A stretch of 64,000 nt of DNA, taken from assembly GCA_032251435.1 (NCBI GenBank), contig JAVVEH010000016.1, positions 1 through 64,000 of the forward strand, given 5' to 3'. The stretch comes from JAVVEH01 sp032251435. Lineage in GTDB: Bacteria > Verrucomicrobiota > Lentisphaeria > Oligosphaerales > MVZH01. The first letter of the stretch is position 1. Every line of letters begins with the position of its first letter. The notes under the pieces are model-generated. The model did no database searches. It saw nothing but the letters and a program-made list of their open reading frames with translations, and was not told the origin of the DNA. Positions 17,873 through 26,569 of the stretch are shown here, one piece after another. Made by a program: the position numbers and the translations under genes.

Positions 17873-20800
17873 TCAGTCGTTCAGCGGCTGGGTTCCCAGC
17901 AACACGCTGTTCATTGTGGGGCCGACACGGATCTCATCCAGTGGTGCTTCTACCGACATATTGAGGACAATCGCATTGATCATCTCCTGGGGGATGATTC
18001 CCTTGACCGTACTGACGGGCTCCTGTGGGATCACAATGCCGTAACCCTTTGCATTGAAGACGCGGTAGACCTCCACGGTATCCGGTTCTTTGTCTGTCTG
18101 CCCCCAGATACAGCGACACACGACCATGCTGGGGCCCTCCGGGAACCTGCGTCCGGCCGTTCGCGACCAGGCGTTTCGTGAGGATTCATCCATCTGTTTA
18201 TCGATGACCGCAAAAACGCCGCTCTGGGCATTCTTTTCCTGGACATAAACTCCCAAAAGAGTATCCGTTTCTCCCGCAGAAAACTTTACATGTCTGCTCT
18301 TCATCTCAGAAAAGAAGAAGCTGAACCACATCTCTCCTCCGGGCTCGAGCATCTTAAGATCTTTGAGAAGCTGCCGGTCGAGACCTCTGCTGCATGCCGT
18401 GTGGCCCTGTCCCTTCACAAATTGACCGCCTGTCGAAGGTAGCGTGGGATAACTCAGAGATGCGTTTCCCTCAGAATCCTTTCCCACGACCAGGTATCCA
18501 TCATCCGAACCTCTGCTGTTGATCCATGGCCCGCTGAAGCCGAAGGAGGAGCCTCCCTGTTGGTTATGAAGGGCGCCGGTGGGATAATCGAATCCTTCGT
18601 ATACAGCCACACCGACATTTTGGTCCGAGACCTTGAATTGAATGTTTCCTGTGGCTGTCTCGCCCTGGCCGTCGATGACTTCGAAGGTGAATGAATCAGT
18701 CCAGTTGCTTCCCTCGTAGCCTTTTGCCAATCCACCCCAGTCATTCAGTGTGTCACTTCCCGTATCACCCATGTCATCCAACGAGGGGCCCTTGACAGCG
18801 ACCGGTTTGGCGGTCTCTGTCGCGAGCGAGGGATCGCCATAGTCTGCCACGTAGGTCAATGTGCCACCAACTCCGATCAGCTTGCCGTGGGCGGGTTTCT
18901 TCGTTACGATGAACCCCAGATCATCCCCGTCGGGATCCGTTCCGTTCAGCGTGACCCGGGTAGGCAGTCCGGGCGCGGTCGCGAGGGTCTGGGACGTTGC
19001 CTGCGGAGGACGGTTGGCCGGAAGTTTGCCCTTCGTGTCATAAAGAATGACATCAACCGTGTCACTGACTTTGGTATAACCGAGAACATCGGTCATGGTG
19101 ACTTCGAAACGGTACTTGCCGGGTTTCTGATCCGTGAAAGAAACTGTGGTTGTCTTGCTCTTTCCCGATCCGTTCGGCGTAAAAATAACCTTCCCCGCGC
19201 CATAGACCTTGCGCCAGGTATAGGTGGTGTCCGTTTCGGGAAACGCGTAGTTCCTCGCATCCGTCACGAGTTCTGTCTGATTGGCCGGTAAGGTCAAGGC
19301 GGGCTGGGCAGCCTTCACCGAGTTGATAACTTTCAATTTGCGAAGTGTTTGCGGAGCGGGTGCCTTCCGCATCTCGTCAATCACCTCGTTTGCATCAAGC
19401 GCGGCGCTGGCAAGCATCTGATCAGCAAGGATCCGCATGAGGTCGTCAACGGAGTGCATGGTAAATGCCGCTTGCCCATATTTCTGATGAATCTTGTTCT
19501 TGAGGGCCTCACCGGGCGCATACTTGAAGCTTAACGGAAGGGCCTCTTCAAACAGATGTTCTGCCAGCACTGACTGAGATTTAACCAGTGCTCCTGCGCC
19601 GCCCATAGCGTTGGCAGGCGGGCGGTGAATGACATTATCCACAGCCACCTCCGCGAGTTCCATCACCTCTTCCGGTGACACCATAGCCAACCCTTTGGCA
19701 GCGAAATTGCGGCCATTCGCATGAGGTTGAGAGAGCAAAACGCTCACGGCAGAGATGAGTTTTTTCCGGTCCACGCCGCCGAGATTGTTATTGAGCATTT
19801 TATCAAACAGCAGCTGGGAGATCTTGACCTGAGAGGCCTGCAGGGGATCATCGTCGGTCAGGGGGAATGTTGGGCGGGCGTGGGTGACAGCAGCATCCAG
19901 AATGTCATTCACGTATGGTTTTACGGCTGGTGTGGGGAGTTCCTGCAGAACTTTTAATCCTGCATACCAAATGAAGGGGTCCGGAGCCTTCTGAAGGGCG
20001 AGCATTGCCCTGGCAATTTCAGCATTCTTTAGTTCTGCCAGCGGGCCTTGCGCTTTAATCTTGGACGCATACAGCGCACGGCAGGCACCGGCACGGCCGT
20101 GCGCACTGGCTGTGTTATCAGATGCCAAGGCGATCAGTTGGTCAATAAGGGCTGCCGATTCCGGGTCATCGGGTTTAGCTTTGATTCGATTGGCAATCTC
20201 ATCGCTAATGGCACTTCTACGCAAGGTGTCAAAGCTGGAAAGGTCAGCAATCAGTTCACTGGTGGACACTTTTTCCGCATCATAATTCTTCGCATTGACT
20301 AAGTCATCAAACTCAGCGTCGCTTAGTGTAAGTGATTCCTTCTGTCCGCGCCCGGTGACGTAGAGTTGTTTCAGCGGCAGCGCATAGAAGAGCAACCCTG
20401 TGGCGTCCCAGGAGAAGTCTTTGTAGTCGTTGCCCGAACCATCATAGATCCTGCGATGGTTCCAGCGGCGTTTCAGGTCAAAATGCCATTGATTTTGCTT
20501 GAAATGCAGGTTGGCAGCCTTGACCCCGCCCTGTGCGGCGCCGATGGGATTCCAGACCTGCGCGAAAAACGAGCCGCCGTGGGCGTACACCCGGTCGCTG
20601 GCGGTGGAGAGCGTCGACATTTTGGTAAAATACTTGGCCTTCTTCTCCTGGTTGTCCTCCATGCCCAGCGCCAGTGCCGTCATGGCGCACTTCGCATTAT
20701 TGTCTCCGGGAGCACCGCCAAACGAGTAGAGGAATTCCCCATAGCTTGGACTTCCCTTGAAGGCATAGTGGCCGAAGAATATTCGCTGGTCCCTGTTGGC

Positions 20801-21898
20801 CGCCTCGACAATCGGGCTGTCGACACCGGCCCGGCGGGCCAGTGACAGACCGAGAAGTCCCCGGACGCCGCACGCGCCGATGGGACCGTAGCCGCTCATC
20901 CGGCCCCGGGGTGAACCATCGTCTCGCGGGTCGGCAAACTTGTGGCCGGTGGTGCCGAACCAGCTTACGCCACGGGCGTGATATTCCGCCTGTTTGACTA
21001 ACAGGGGGAAGATCGACTCGTCCTTTGTCTTCATATAGTACTCGGAGAGAGCAATCAGCTTGGGCCCGGAGAACCACGGGCCGCCGCCAAATTCGAGCTG
21101 ATGCGCCCACTCTCTGGCACGGGCCTGATACTTGTCATTATGCGGGTTGGTCGGGTCATCCGCCGCCAGCAGGCAGAGCATGGCCAATCCGGCTTTGTCG
21201 GGCTGGTTGTCTTTGTAGAGCTTCCTAATGCCCTTGCGCAAAATGTTTTTGCTCTTTTCACAGTTATAGGGAGCGGTATCCGAATAACGGCCCAAATACT
21301 CCAACGTCACGGTGACCGCCATGGTCTCGCCTTTCGCTGTTTCTTCCGCGTCCGCCTTCTTTGGTTTGGCGCCCCAGTCGCCCAACGCATTGCCTCCCCC
21401 CGCGTCCACGTCATCGATGGCACCCACATCATCCAGTCCAGGTCCACCTCTCTGGGCGGGCTTGTTCTCCATAGCCTTGGCGGAGGAGGGGCGCCAGACT
21501 AATAACTTCAAAACTGCCGGGTCCCTTGCTTCCGCTTCGGCGATGGGATCGCCAAAGAGACTCATAGGCCAATCCGCACCCTTAAACAGCGGCACCTTGG
21601 CCGCACCCGTGCCGTCGGCACCGAGGATAACGTCGCCGACGGCCAGTACTCCATCGGCAGGAGAGCCCTTGTCGATTTCGACGACAAGAAACTGCCGGAC
21701 ATCCTCCTGCTTCTGACCTCTGGGGCGCCAGAATCCGCATTGGACGCCCAGCGGGCCGATCCAGCGTTCATTGATTCGTGTCAGTTCCCCGCCTTTGGTA
21801 AGATCGGGGACGCCGTTGGTGCCGGGTATGTCTGTATCGTCGGCAATCGCAGTCACTGCCAAACACACGCACATGGCCGTGATAATCAGTTTTTTCAT
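17873..21898 (-). CDS. Large secreted DUF6288-like protein with PDZ domain and LamG-like end
   Basis: Predicted 1,341-residue secreted protein of unknown function. The start ATG at 21896-21898 is chosen because MKKLIITAMCVCLAVTAIADD is a clean signal peptide and GAAAGAAG precedes it; a longer frame to 21994 runs through palindromic repeats. A PDZ-like segment follows (FLVVEIDKGSPADGVLAVGD), then the domain shared with two other proteins here, beginning LEYLGRYSDTAPYNCEKS, and a helical alpha-toroid-like region with HEAT-like repeats. Near residue 960 there are Ig/cadherin-like beta segments (NGTDPDGDDLGF), and the end resembles a LamG-type lectin fold (VYEGFDYPTGAL) closing with PLDEIRVGPTMNS, a tail shared with the esterase at 26570. 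Probably acts on or binds glycans outside the cytoplasm; that is inference. Confidence 0.8.
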   Translation of the reverse strand: MKKLIITAMCVCLAVTAIADDTDIPGTNGVPDLTKGGELTRINERWIGPLGVQCGFWRPRGQKQEDVRQFLVVEIDKGSPADGVLAVGDVILGADGTGAAKVPLFKGADWPMSLFGDPIAEAEARDPAVLKLLVWRPSSAKAMENKPAQRGGPGLDDVGAIDDVDAGGGNALGDWGAKPKKADAEETAKGETMAVTVTLEYLGRYSDTAPYNCEKSKNILRKGIRKLYKDNQPDKAGLAMLCLLAADDPTNPHNDKYQARAREWAHQLEFGGGPWFSGPKLIALSEYYMKTKDESIFPLLVKQAEYHARGVSWFGTTGHKFADPRDDGSPRGRMSGYGPIGACGVRGLLGLSLARRAGVDSPIVEAANRDQRIFFGHYAFKGSPSYGEFLYSFGGAPGDNNAKCAMTALALGMEDNQEKKAKYFTKMSTLSTASDRVYAHGGSFFAQVWNPIGAAQGGVKAANLHFKQNQWHFDLKRRWNHRRIYDGSGNDYKDFSWDATGLLFYALPLKQLYVTGRGQKESLTLSDAEFDDLVNAKNYDAEKVSTSELIADLSSFDTLRRSAISDEIANRIKAKPDDPESAALIDQLIALASDNTASAHGRAGACRALYASKIKAQGPLAELKNAEIARAMLALQKAPDPFIWYAGLKVLQELPTPAVKPYVNDILDAAVTHARPTFPLTDDDPLQASQVKISQLLFDKMLNNNLGGVDRKKLISAVSVLLSQPHANGRNFAAKGLAMVSPEEVMELAEVAVDNVIHRPPANAMGGAGALVKSQSVLAEHLFEEALPLSFKYAPGEALKNKIHQKYGQAAFTMHSVDDLMRILADQMLASAALDANEVIDEMRKAPAPQTLRKLKVINSVKAAQPALTLPANQTELVTDARNYAFPETDTTYTWRKVYGAGKVIFTPNGSGKSKTTTVSFTDQKPGKYRFEVTMTDVLGYTKVSDTVDVILYDTKGKLPANRPPQATSQTLATAPGLPTRVTLNGTDPDGDDLGFIVTKKPAHGKLIGVGGTLTYVADYGDPSLATETAKPVAVKGPSLDDMGDTGSDTLNDWGGLAKGYEGSNWTDSFTFEVIDGQGETATGNIQFKVSDQNVGVAVYEGFDYPTGALHNQQGGSSFGFSGPWINSRGSDDGYLVVGKDSEGNASLSYPTLPSTGGQFVKGQGHTACSRGLDRQLLKDLKMLEPGGEMWFSFFFSEMKSRHVKFSAGETDTLLGVYVQEKNAQSGVFAVIDKQMDESSRNAWSRTAGRRFPEGPSMVVCRCIWGQTDKEPDTVEVYRVFNAKGYGIVIPQEPVSTVKGIIPQEMINAIVLNMSVEAPLDEIRVGPTMNSVLLGTQPLND

Positions 21899-21927
21899 TC
21901 TGTTTCTTCTTTCCAATCCATGTTTCA

Positions 21928-22117
21928 CGAAGAGAGCCGACTGAAGTCGGTACACCAACCAAGAGCCGGCTGAAGCCGGTACACCAACGGTCAAGTCAAT
22001 TGTTTTACCGCCTTTGCCGGAGTCCGGGTGTTGGTGTACCGACTTCAGTCGGAATCTTCACCCGTTGGTGTACCGACTTTCCGCCTGAGGCAGATCCGCC
22101 TGGATAGTCGGCTCTTT
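21928..22117. repeat. Cluster of four dispersed palindromic repeats
   Basis: Two copies in one orientation (GCCGACTGAAGTCGGTACAC near 21934, GCCGGCTGAAGCCGGTACAC near 21964) are followed by two in the opposite orientation (TTGGTGTACCGACTTCAGTC at 22031 and a longer variant at 22064-22117 containing CGCCTGAGGCAGATCCGCC between the arms). The last copy ends at the stop of the phosphatase gene. The cluster fills the 217-base gap between the two genes. Confidence 0.8.
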
Positions 22118-22736
22118 AACTAATTCCTGATCCTTTTCGATTGCGGAATTCCATGTTCCATTCCTTGCTGAAAGTCATCAGCGTCATGCCGCAGTTGTCG
22201 TGGTCAAAAGCTTCGGGGCGGGGCCGTTTCAGCATCAGGTTCATCATTTCCCTGATGAAGAAGCCGTGCGCGGCCAACAGAATGGTCTGTTTTGTTGAGC
22301 CAAATTGTTTCTCTATCCTTTCCAGGGCGTCATAAACACGGCGAAGTCCGGTGCCGAATGTTTCCCAACTAGCCGGGCGGATGGCCTGACCGTCACGCCA
22401 TGTGAAATATTTGGCAATGTCACGGGGCAGGGCGGCCGGCTGGGAATCCCAGGCATCGGCGGGCGGTTCGCGCTCCTCCTGCCAGCATGCTTCGGCCAGT
22501 TCAGGCCAGACCTCGGCCGTCCGGCTCGTCGCGGCAAGGTAGGGGGCGATGGTCTGGAGGGCCCGCTGCTGCGGGCTGACAACGACCGTGCCGATGTCCC
22601 ATGCCCCAAGGCGGGGGGCAAGCGCTTCCGCCTGGGACTGTCCCCGGGGCGAGAGAGCGTCCGCGTTATCGACGGAGTAGTCGCCGCCCGCCGCGTTGCC
22701 ATTGGATTCGGCGTGTCTTATGATGAGTAGTTTCAT
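22116..22736 (-). CDS. Histidine phosphatase family protein (phosphoglycerate mutase-like)
   Basis: Predicted 206-residue cytoplasmic phosphatase. LLIIRHAESNGN puts the catalytic His at position 8 with Arg7 beside it, and AAHGFFIREMMN supplies the second active-site His. Length and layout fit the broad-specificity branch 1 of the superfamily, so it may act on a small phosphorylated metabolite, but no substrate can be read from the sequence. It stands alone: repeats lie on both sides, and the next gene upstream is the four-helix-bundle gene. Confidence 0.9.
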   Translation of the reverse strand: MKLLIIRHAESNGNAAGGDYSVDNADALSPRGQSQAEALAPRLGAWDIGTVVVSPQQRALQTIAPYLAATSRTAEVWPELAEACWQEEREPPADAWDSQPAALPRDIAKYFTWRDGQAIRPASWETFGTGLRRVYDALERIEKQFGSTKQTILLAAHGFFIREMMNLMLKRPRPEAFDHDNCGMTLMTFSKEWNMEFRNRKGSGIS

Positions 22737-22737
22737 T

Positions 22738-22806
22738 GTTAGGGGTTAGTCGCTAGGCGTTAGGGGTTCGGGGAAAAGAGTTAGGGGTTAGGCTTTAGTG
22801 GTTAGA
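22738..22806. repeat. GTTAGGGGTTAG-type repeat tract, left flank of the four-helix-bundle gene
   Basis: Degenerate copies of GGCGTTAGGGGTTAG are strung together. They overlap the last codons of the four-helix-bundle gene, whose final LTTKA and TAA stop are encoded by the repeat. The tract is the reverse complement type of the one at 23169-23270, so together they form inverted flanks around the gene. Confidence 0.7.
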
Positions 22807-23168
22807 AACTTCTCCGGATGCTCATGCATTGACCGGAGCATTTTGCCAACCTCCGAATTCAGCGACGTGAGCCGGGTGTGAACTTCTTTGCTGATGTAGC
22901 AGCAGTCACGGGCAAAGTCGAGTACGGTGTCCGTTTCCCAGTTCTCCCCGATGCAATCAGACAGCTTGCTGACAAAGTGGGCTTCGTATCGTCGTTTTGC
23001 CCACGCTTCACGCAGGTTGTGGCAGACAGAACGAGAACACCGTCGGCCCTGGGATGTCAGAGCATATCGTTCCTCCACGGGAAAATTCTTGCTTATCTCA
23101 AAGAATTCCATAGCCATCCGGTATGCCTTGACATACACGGTCAGTTCCTTAACATCTCTAACTGACAT
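22788..23168 (-). CDS. Four-helix-bundle protein (S23 / IVP family)
   Basis: Predicted 126-residue helical protein of the family first seen in 23S rRNA intervening sequences (KAYRMAMEFFEISKNFPVEERYAL, QGRRCSRSVCHNLREAW, SDCIGENWETDTVLDFARDCCYI). The fold is also used by the Avd accessory proteins of diversity-generating retroelements, but no reverse transcriptase is present here. Function of stand-alone members is not established. The gene is embedded between inverted tracts of CCTAAC-type repeats that reach into its 3' end, and it interrupts an otherwise different neighbourhood, so it may move as a small unit. Confidence 0.88.
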   Translation of the reverse strand: MSVRDVKELTVYVKAYRMAMEFFEISKNFPVEERYALTSQGRRCSRSVCHNLREAWAKRRYEAHFVSKLSDCIGENWETDTVLDFARDCCYISKEVHTRLTSLNSEVGKMLRSMHEHPEKFLTTKA

Positions 23169-23270
23169 AACGCTTAACTCCTAAAACCTAAACCCTAACG
23201 CCTAATCCCTAGCTACTGGCTCCTAGCTATCAACCCTAATCCCTAGCCCCTAATCCCTAACGCCTAACTC
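23169..23270. repeat. CCTAAC-type repeat tract, right flank of the four-helix-bundle gene
   Basis: About ten degenerate units of the form CCTAATCCCTAACGCCTAA run directly from the start of the four-helix-bundle gene into the 3' end of the adjacent esterase gene. The esterase's last codons (ELGVRD, stop TAG) are written by the repeat. Low-complexity telomere-like appearance, but the chromosome context continues normally on both sides. Confidence 0.75.
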
Positions 23271-24851
23271 CGCCGCTTCCGCAAAAATCGTCGGTTCGCC
23301 ACCGCCCATAAGGTTGGCCAATTTGCGGGCCATGGCATCGCCGGTGAGGTACATGAACTTGGCGCTGCCGTAGTAATGCGTGCCGTCTTTGCTGGTTGCC
23401 CGGCTGATGATTCTTTCAGCCTCCTTGTATTCCTCACTGTCCTCGCCGCAGGCGGCCTTTATCGATTTCATGAGTCCGAGTTCGATGGGCATGTACTTTA
23501 CGGTGTTGACGACATCTACCGTACCCTTGAGGTCCGGGTGCTTGGAGGCATAGAGCATGCCGCTGTTGACGGGGCCGTCAAAGGTGTTCAGCTTCCAGCC
23601 GACATGGCCGAGCAGACCGCAGATTACGGGCAGTTCCGGTGCCTTAACTGTTTTGCGGAAGTCCTTGATGAAGTGGACCAGTTGGTCGCCGTATTCTGTA
23701 TTGCCCGCATCGTTCCAGCCCTGGAACCAGACCAGGCCCGCCATCTCATACCCCGCCTCCGGGTCGTAATCGGGATGGTATTTGCCCGGATCGGCCAGCA
23801 CCTCCTGGATGTGGTCCAGGGACCACTTCAAGCGTTCACCCATCGGCTTTTCCTCAGTCGCCAGTGACGGGGGACGCCAATCGGTGTGCAAACTGGTGCC
23901 GCCCCAGGAGCATTTGATCAGCAGTACCGGCCCGTCCACCATGCGCTCGAAACTGATTCCGAAGGGGTATTCGGGGCCGGAACTTGTCGGCCACAACGCA
24001 TAGCCAACAGTCAGCGGCCCCCGCGCGGTCTTTGTATATTCCGCATATTCCGTGTCTTCGCCCGCGACCGCGCCGAAAGCGGAGATGTAGGTGCGCTTGG
24101 CGATGGGCAGGTTGATGGTTTCTTTTAGCAGCCTGGCATAGGCAGCCCGATTCTCAGCAGTGATCTTTCCCAAGGGCTCGAGGGCATTGTCAAGTTTGTC
24201 GAAGTCTGTAGCCTTCACGCCCTTTAGGAAGATTTCCCGGACGCGTTTGATGTCGTCCGCGATGGGTTTGTCCCGCCTGGCCATCAGCTCAATGGCCACT
24301 TTTGGGTGCAGTTTGTTTTCCGGCGACTCAATGTGCTCGACCATACGCTTATAGAGCCCTTCCTCTTCCGCCTTTTTGTGGAGGAAATTTTGCATATCCC
24401 CGCGCCAACCTTCGCCATTATCGCCAGGACGAGGCCCCCATTCTTTTTTCCACCCTTTCCAGTCGTTGTTATAACCAGTGTCGCCATAGACCCGGTCGCG
24501 CCAGAGTTTGCGTGAGGCGCCGCGCTCGTCGAGCAACGCTTTCCCCTTGGCGACAAATTCCTTGGAGCCGGTGGCGAAGCGCACCCCCGACCAGTAGAAT
24601 TCGTCCCAGTTGAAATAGCGGCCATGAACGGTCGCCGTCTTGGCCGGGGGTACGTACATGGGCTGGGTCAAGTACCACGCCGTACTTGGATGGGCGTACC
24701 CCACCATGTTCGACTGCCCCATGAGTAAGACGATTTTGAGTTTTTGCTTCCCTTCGGTCTTGTCATCCGCCATAAGGGACGTGCTCGCCATCAGCAGGGC
24801 CAGGCAGGGGAGCAGAAGCGATTGTCGCAGACACATTTTCTTCGTCATCAT
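23250..24851 (-). CDS. SASA-family acetylesterase (sialate O-acetylesterase-like), secreted
   Basis: Predicted 533-residue protein with a signal peptide (LLLPCLALLMASTSLMADD). It has the SGNH-type nucleophile motif MGQSNMVGY (Ser47), KCSWGGTSL, LVWFQGWNDAGN and the catalytic pair in DGTHYYG (Asp489, His492). SASA enzymes remove acetyl groups from sugars such as acetylated sialic acid or xylan. A long helical insertion (about residues 85-235) is unusual for the family. The C-terminus has been rewritten by the CCTAAC repeat tract, giving ELGVRD before the stop, so a few native residues may be lost. ATG at 24849-24851 is followed at once by a second ATG; AGAAAGAG lies upstream. Confidence 0.87.
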   Translation of the reverse strand: MMTKKMCLRQSLLLPCLALLMASTSLMADDKTEGKQKLKIVLLMGQSNMVGYAHPSTAWYLTQPMYVPPAKTATVHGRYFNWDEFYWSGVRFATGSKEFVAKGKALLDERGASRKLWRDRVYGDTGYNNDWKGWKKEWGPRPGDNGEGWRGDMQNFLHKKAEEEGLYKRMVEHIESPENKLHPKVAIELMARRDKPIADDIKRVREIFLKGVKATDFDKLDNALEPLGKITAENRAAYARLLKETINLPIAKRTYISAFGAVAGEDTEYAEYTKTARGPLTVGYALWPTSSGPEYPFGISFERMVDGPVLLIKCSWGGTSLHTDWRPPSLATEEKPMGERLKWSLDHIQEVLADPGKYHPDYDPEAGYEMAGLVWFQGWNDAGNTEYGDQLVHFIKDFRKTVKAPELPVICGLLGHVGWKLNTFDGPVNSGMLYASKHPDLKGTVDVVNTVKYMPIELGLMKSIKAACGEDSEEYKEAERIISRATSKDGTHYYGSAKFMYLTGDAMARKLANLMGGGEPTIFAEAAELGVRD

Positions 24852-25474
24852 TGATTCTCTTTCTTTCTTGTGTTTGTGGTTAATGCCAAATAGAATGACT
24901 ACTTGAAGGTTTCCAAATTCTTGTTTTCATTTGATTGTGTCCCACTGTCAGTTTGCCGGCTTTAGGGGCTGTCGATGCAATTGGAACAATCGATTTTTAT
25001 GTCCCAAAGGGACGTTACAAATATAGCCTGGGGCAACGCCCCAGGATAAAGAATAATATGTATTTTGTCCTGTAGGGACAACGCAATCTGTTACAGGTGA
25101 ATCCTTTGTGTTGCCCCTACAGGGCAAGTTTTATTTTTGAAACTAACCTTGGGCGGTGCCCCAGGCTATACCTGTGTTACCCCGTTGGGGCATGTTTTTC
25201 TGCGAAAGCAGAATGGATTGTGGGCAAACATCCATTTGTCCAGGTCCATGCAGTTGTATGTCTTGCGGCAACCGCACCGCATCCAAGCTTCGCATCCCAA
25301 GTTGGTGTACCGACTTTCCGCCTGAGGCGGATCCGCCTCTGGAGGATAGTCGGAATCCTCACCCGTTGGTGCTTTAGCCGGCGACGGGGAGGTCCGTCAC
25401 GGGAAGAGCCGGCAAAAGCCGGTACACCAACGGGGGAAATCCCGATCGTCCTACGCTAACAATATCAGTGCGCG
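24852..25474. repeat. Repeat-rich intergenic region with several palindromes
   Basis: The 623-base gap contains two repeat types. The first is built on CCTGGGGC AAC GCCCCAGG (25027-25045, with a related copy near 25149-25164) and on GTCCTGTAGGGACAAC / GCCCCTACAGGGC. The second is the window-wide GTTGGTGTACCGACTTT family at 25301-25435. Between them lies a decayed piece of a prepilin-like gene, listed separately. No intact gene is visible. Confidence 0.7.
25192..25258 (-). pseudogene. Fragment of a prepilin-like gene, 3' region
   Basis: Reading the minus strand gives CMDLDKWMFAHNPFCFRRK, clearly related to CMDASSWMFAHNPFSLRKE in the intact prepilin-like protein just upstream (about 25690-25745). 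The DNA is also similar (GAATGGATTGTGGGCAAACA is shared). No reading frame of useful length surrounds it, so it is a remnant of a second copy lost by deletion and repeat invasion. Confidence 0.6.
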
Positions 25475-26506
25475 TCATTTGTAAAGCGGATTCGGGAGGA
25501 TCCAGGAATAGATCCAACTGCCGCCATTCCTCATTACCGTAATGCGCTCGTCCTTGGCGGTCACATCGCGCAACATACGCACAGATCCATCGTCCAGGGC
25601 ATAGTTGTAATCCGTCACCATGACACCAGATGTCTCGCCTTCTTCGACATAGGACATGTTGCAATAATCCCGAAACATGACGGCCTCTTTCCGTAAGCTG
25701 AATGGATTGTGGGCAAACATCCAGCTGCTTGCGTCCATGCACGCCACATCGGATGCCAGCACCCGATATGCCTGATCCTGACCCGTACGCCATTCCGGAG
25801 CGACAAAGGGCTGGCCGGCCTTTAACATCGGTTTTGTGGGCTTGAAAGCGTAATATCCGCCCATGGGTTTGTAGGGGTCGCCTCCCGGATCTCCCTTGGC
25901 GACACCGAAGTAAAAGGCGTAACTGATACCCGTGCCTGCTGTAATACTCAAATCGTCAAGGTCTACGGTCGTACCATTGGCTCTGCGCACCCCCCCGGAT
26001 TTCTGAAAACCGCCTGTGCCATGCCAATCCTTCGTGGCCAAGGGGCAGGTCCACGTCTTCCTGACGCTCCCGTTAAAGTATTCAATCAAATCAGCCCGGT
26101 AATCTTTTTGGCGATAGCCATATTCGTACCGTATAACCGTGACCGGGTTGTCGTCATATGTCCGATCTTTGGCGGTTGGGTAAGCCTCGTCATTGTCAGT
26201 CGTGTAGGTGACCACACCGATGGCGATCTGTCTCAGGTTGCTTACGCAAGTCATGTTTCTCGCATCGTATCTGGCACGGGACAGCGCCGGCAACAGCAAC
26301 GACGCCAGTATTCCGATGATGGCGATCACGACAAGCAACTCGATTAGTGTGAACGTCTTGAATCGCTCTCGCCGTCGCCCTCGTTCCGCGGAAGCAGAAC
26401 TCTTGGCTATGGCGGGTTTCTCCACCAGAAGCTCGATCGGCGTAAAGGCGGATCGTTTCCTACTTTTCACTTGTCTTTTCGCACGGAAAATCTGCGTCAT
26501 AAACAT
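25475..26506 (-). CDS. Prepilin-like protein with doubled N-terminal methylation motif
   Basis: Predicted 343-residue protein with a type IV pilin-like N-terminus, TFTLIELLVVIAIIGILASLLLPALSRAR, cut and N-methylated before Phe by prepilin peptidase in this family. The C-terminal part resembles the DUF1559/H-X9-DG-type proteins numerous in PVC bacteria. About 35 residues before the real motif stands a second, partial one, SAFTPIELLVEKPA, joined by an Arg/Lys/Ser-rich linker. Start: ATG at 26504-26506 because GGAG lies eight bases upstream; a TTG at 26533 would add nine residues without a binding site. Likely a surface or secretion-system pseudopilin; exact role unknown. Confidence 0.86.
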   Translation of the reverse strand: MFMTQIFRAKRQVKSRKRSAFTPIELLVEKPAIAKSSASAERGRRRERFKTFTLIELLVVIAIIGILASLLLPALSRARYDARNMTCVSNLRQIAIGVVTYTTDNDEAYPTAKDRTYDDNPVTVIRYEYGYRQKDYRADLIEYFNGSVRKTWTCPLATKDWHGTGGFQKSGGVRRANGTTVDLDDLSITAGTGISYAFYFGVAKGDPGGDPYKPMGGYYAFKPTKPMLKAGQPFVAPEWRTGQDQAYRVLASDVACMDASSWMFAHNPFSLRKEAVMFRDYCNMSYVEEGETSGVMVTDYNYALDDGSVRMLRDVTAKDERITVMRNGGSWIYSWILPNPLYK

Positions 26507-26569
26507 CGTACTAACTCCTACTCGAAGTTTCAAGAGAGAAAGCGCTCATTATTGAAAGCCCAGTGCCTG

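Noticed and set aside
21899..21994. N-terminal extension of the DUF6288-like protein from 21994
   Set aside because: The extension is encoded by dispersed palindromes and would precede a normal signal peptide; the ATG at 21898 has its own binding site.
22738..23270. CCTAAC tracts as a CRISPR array or telomere
   Set aside because: Units are short, degenerate and without unique spacers, and genes continue on both sides.
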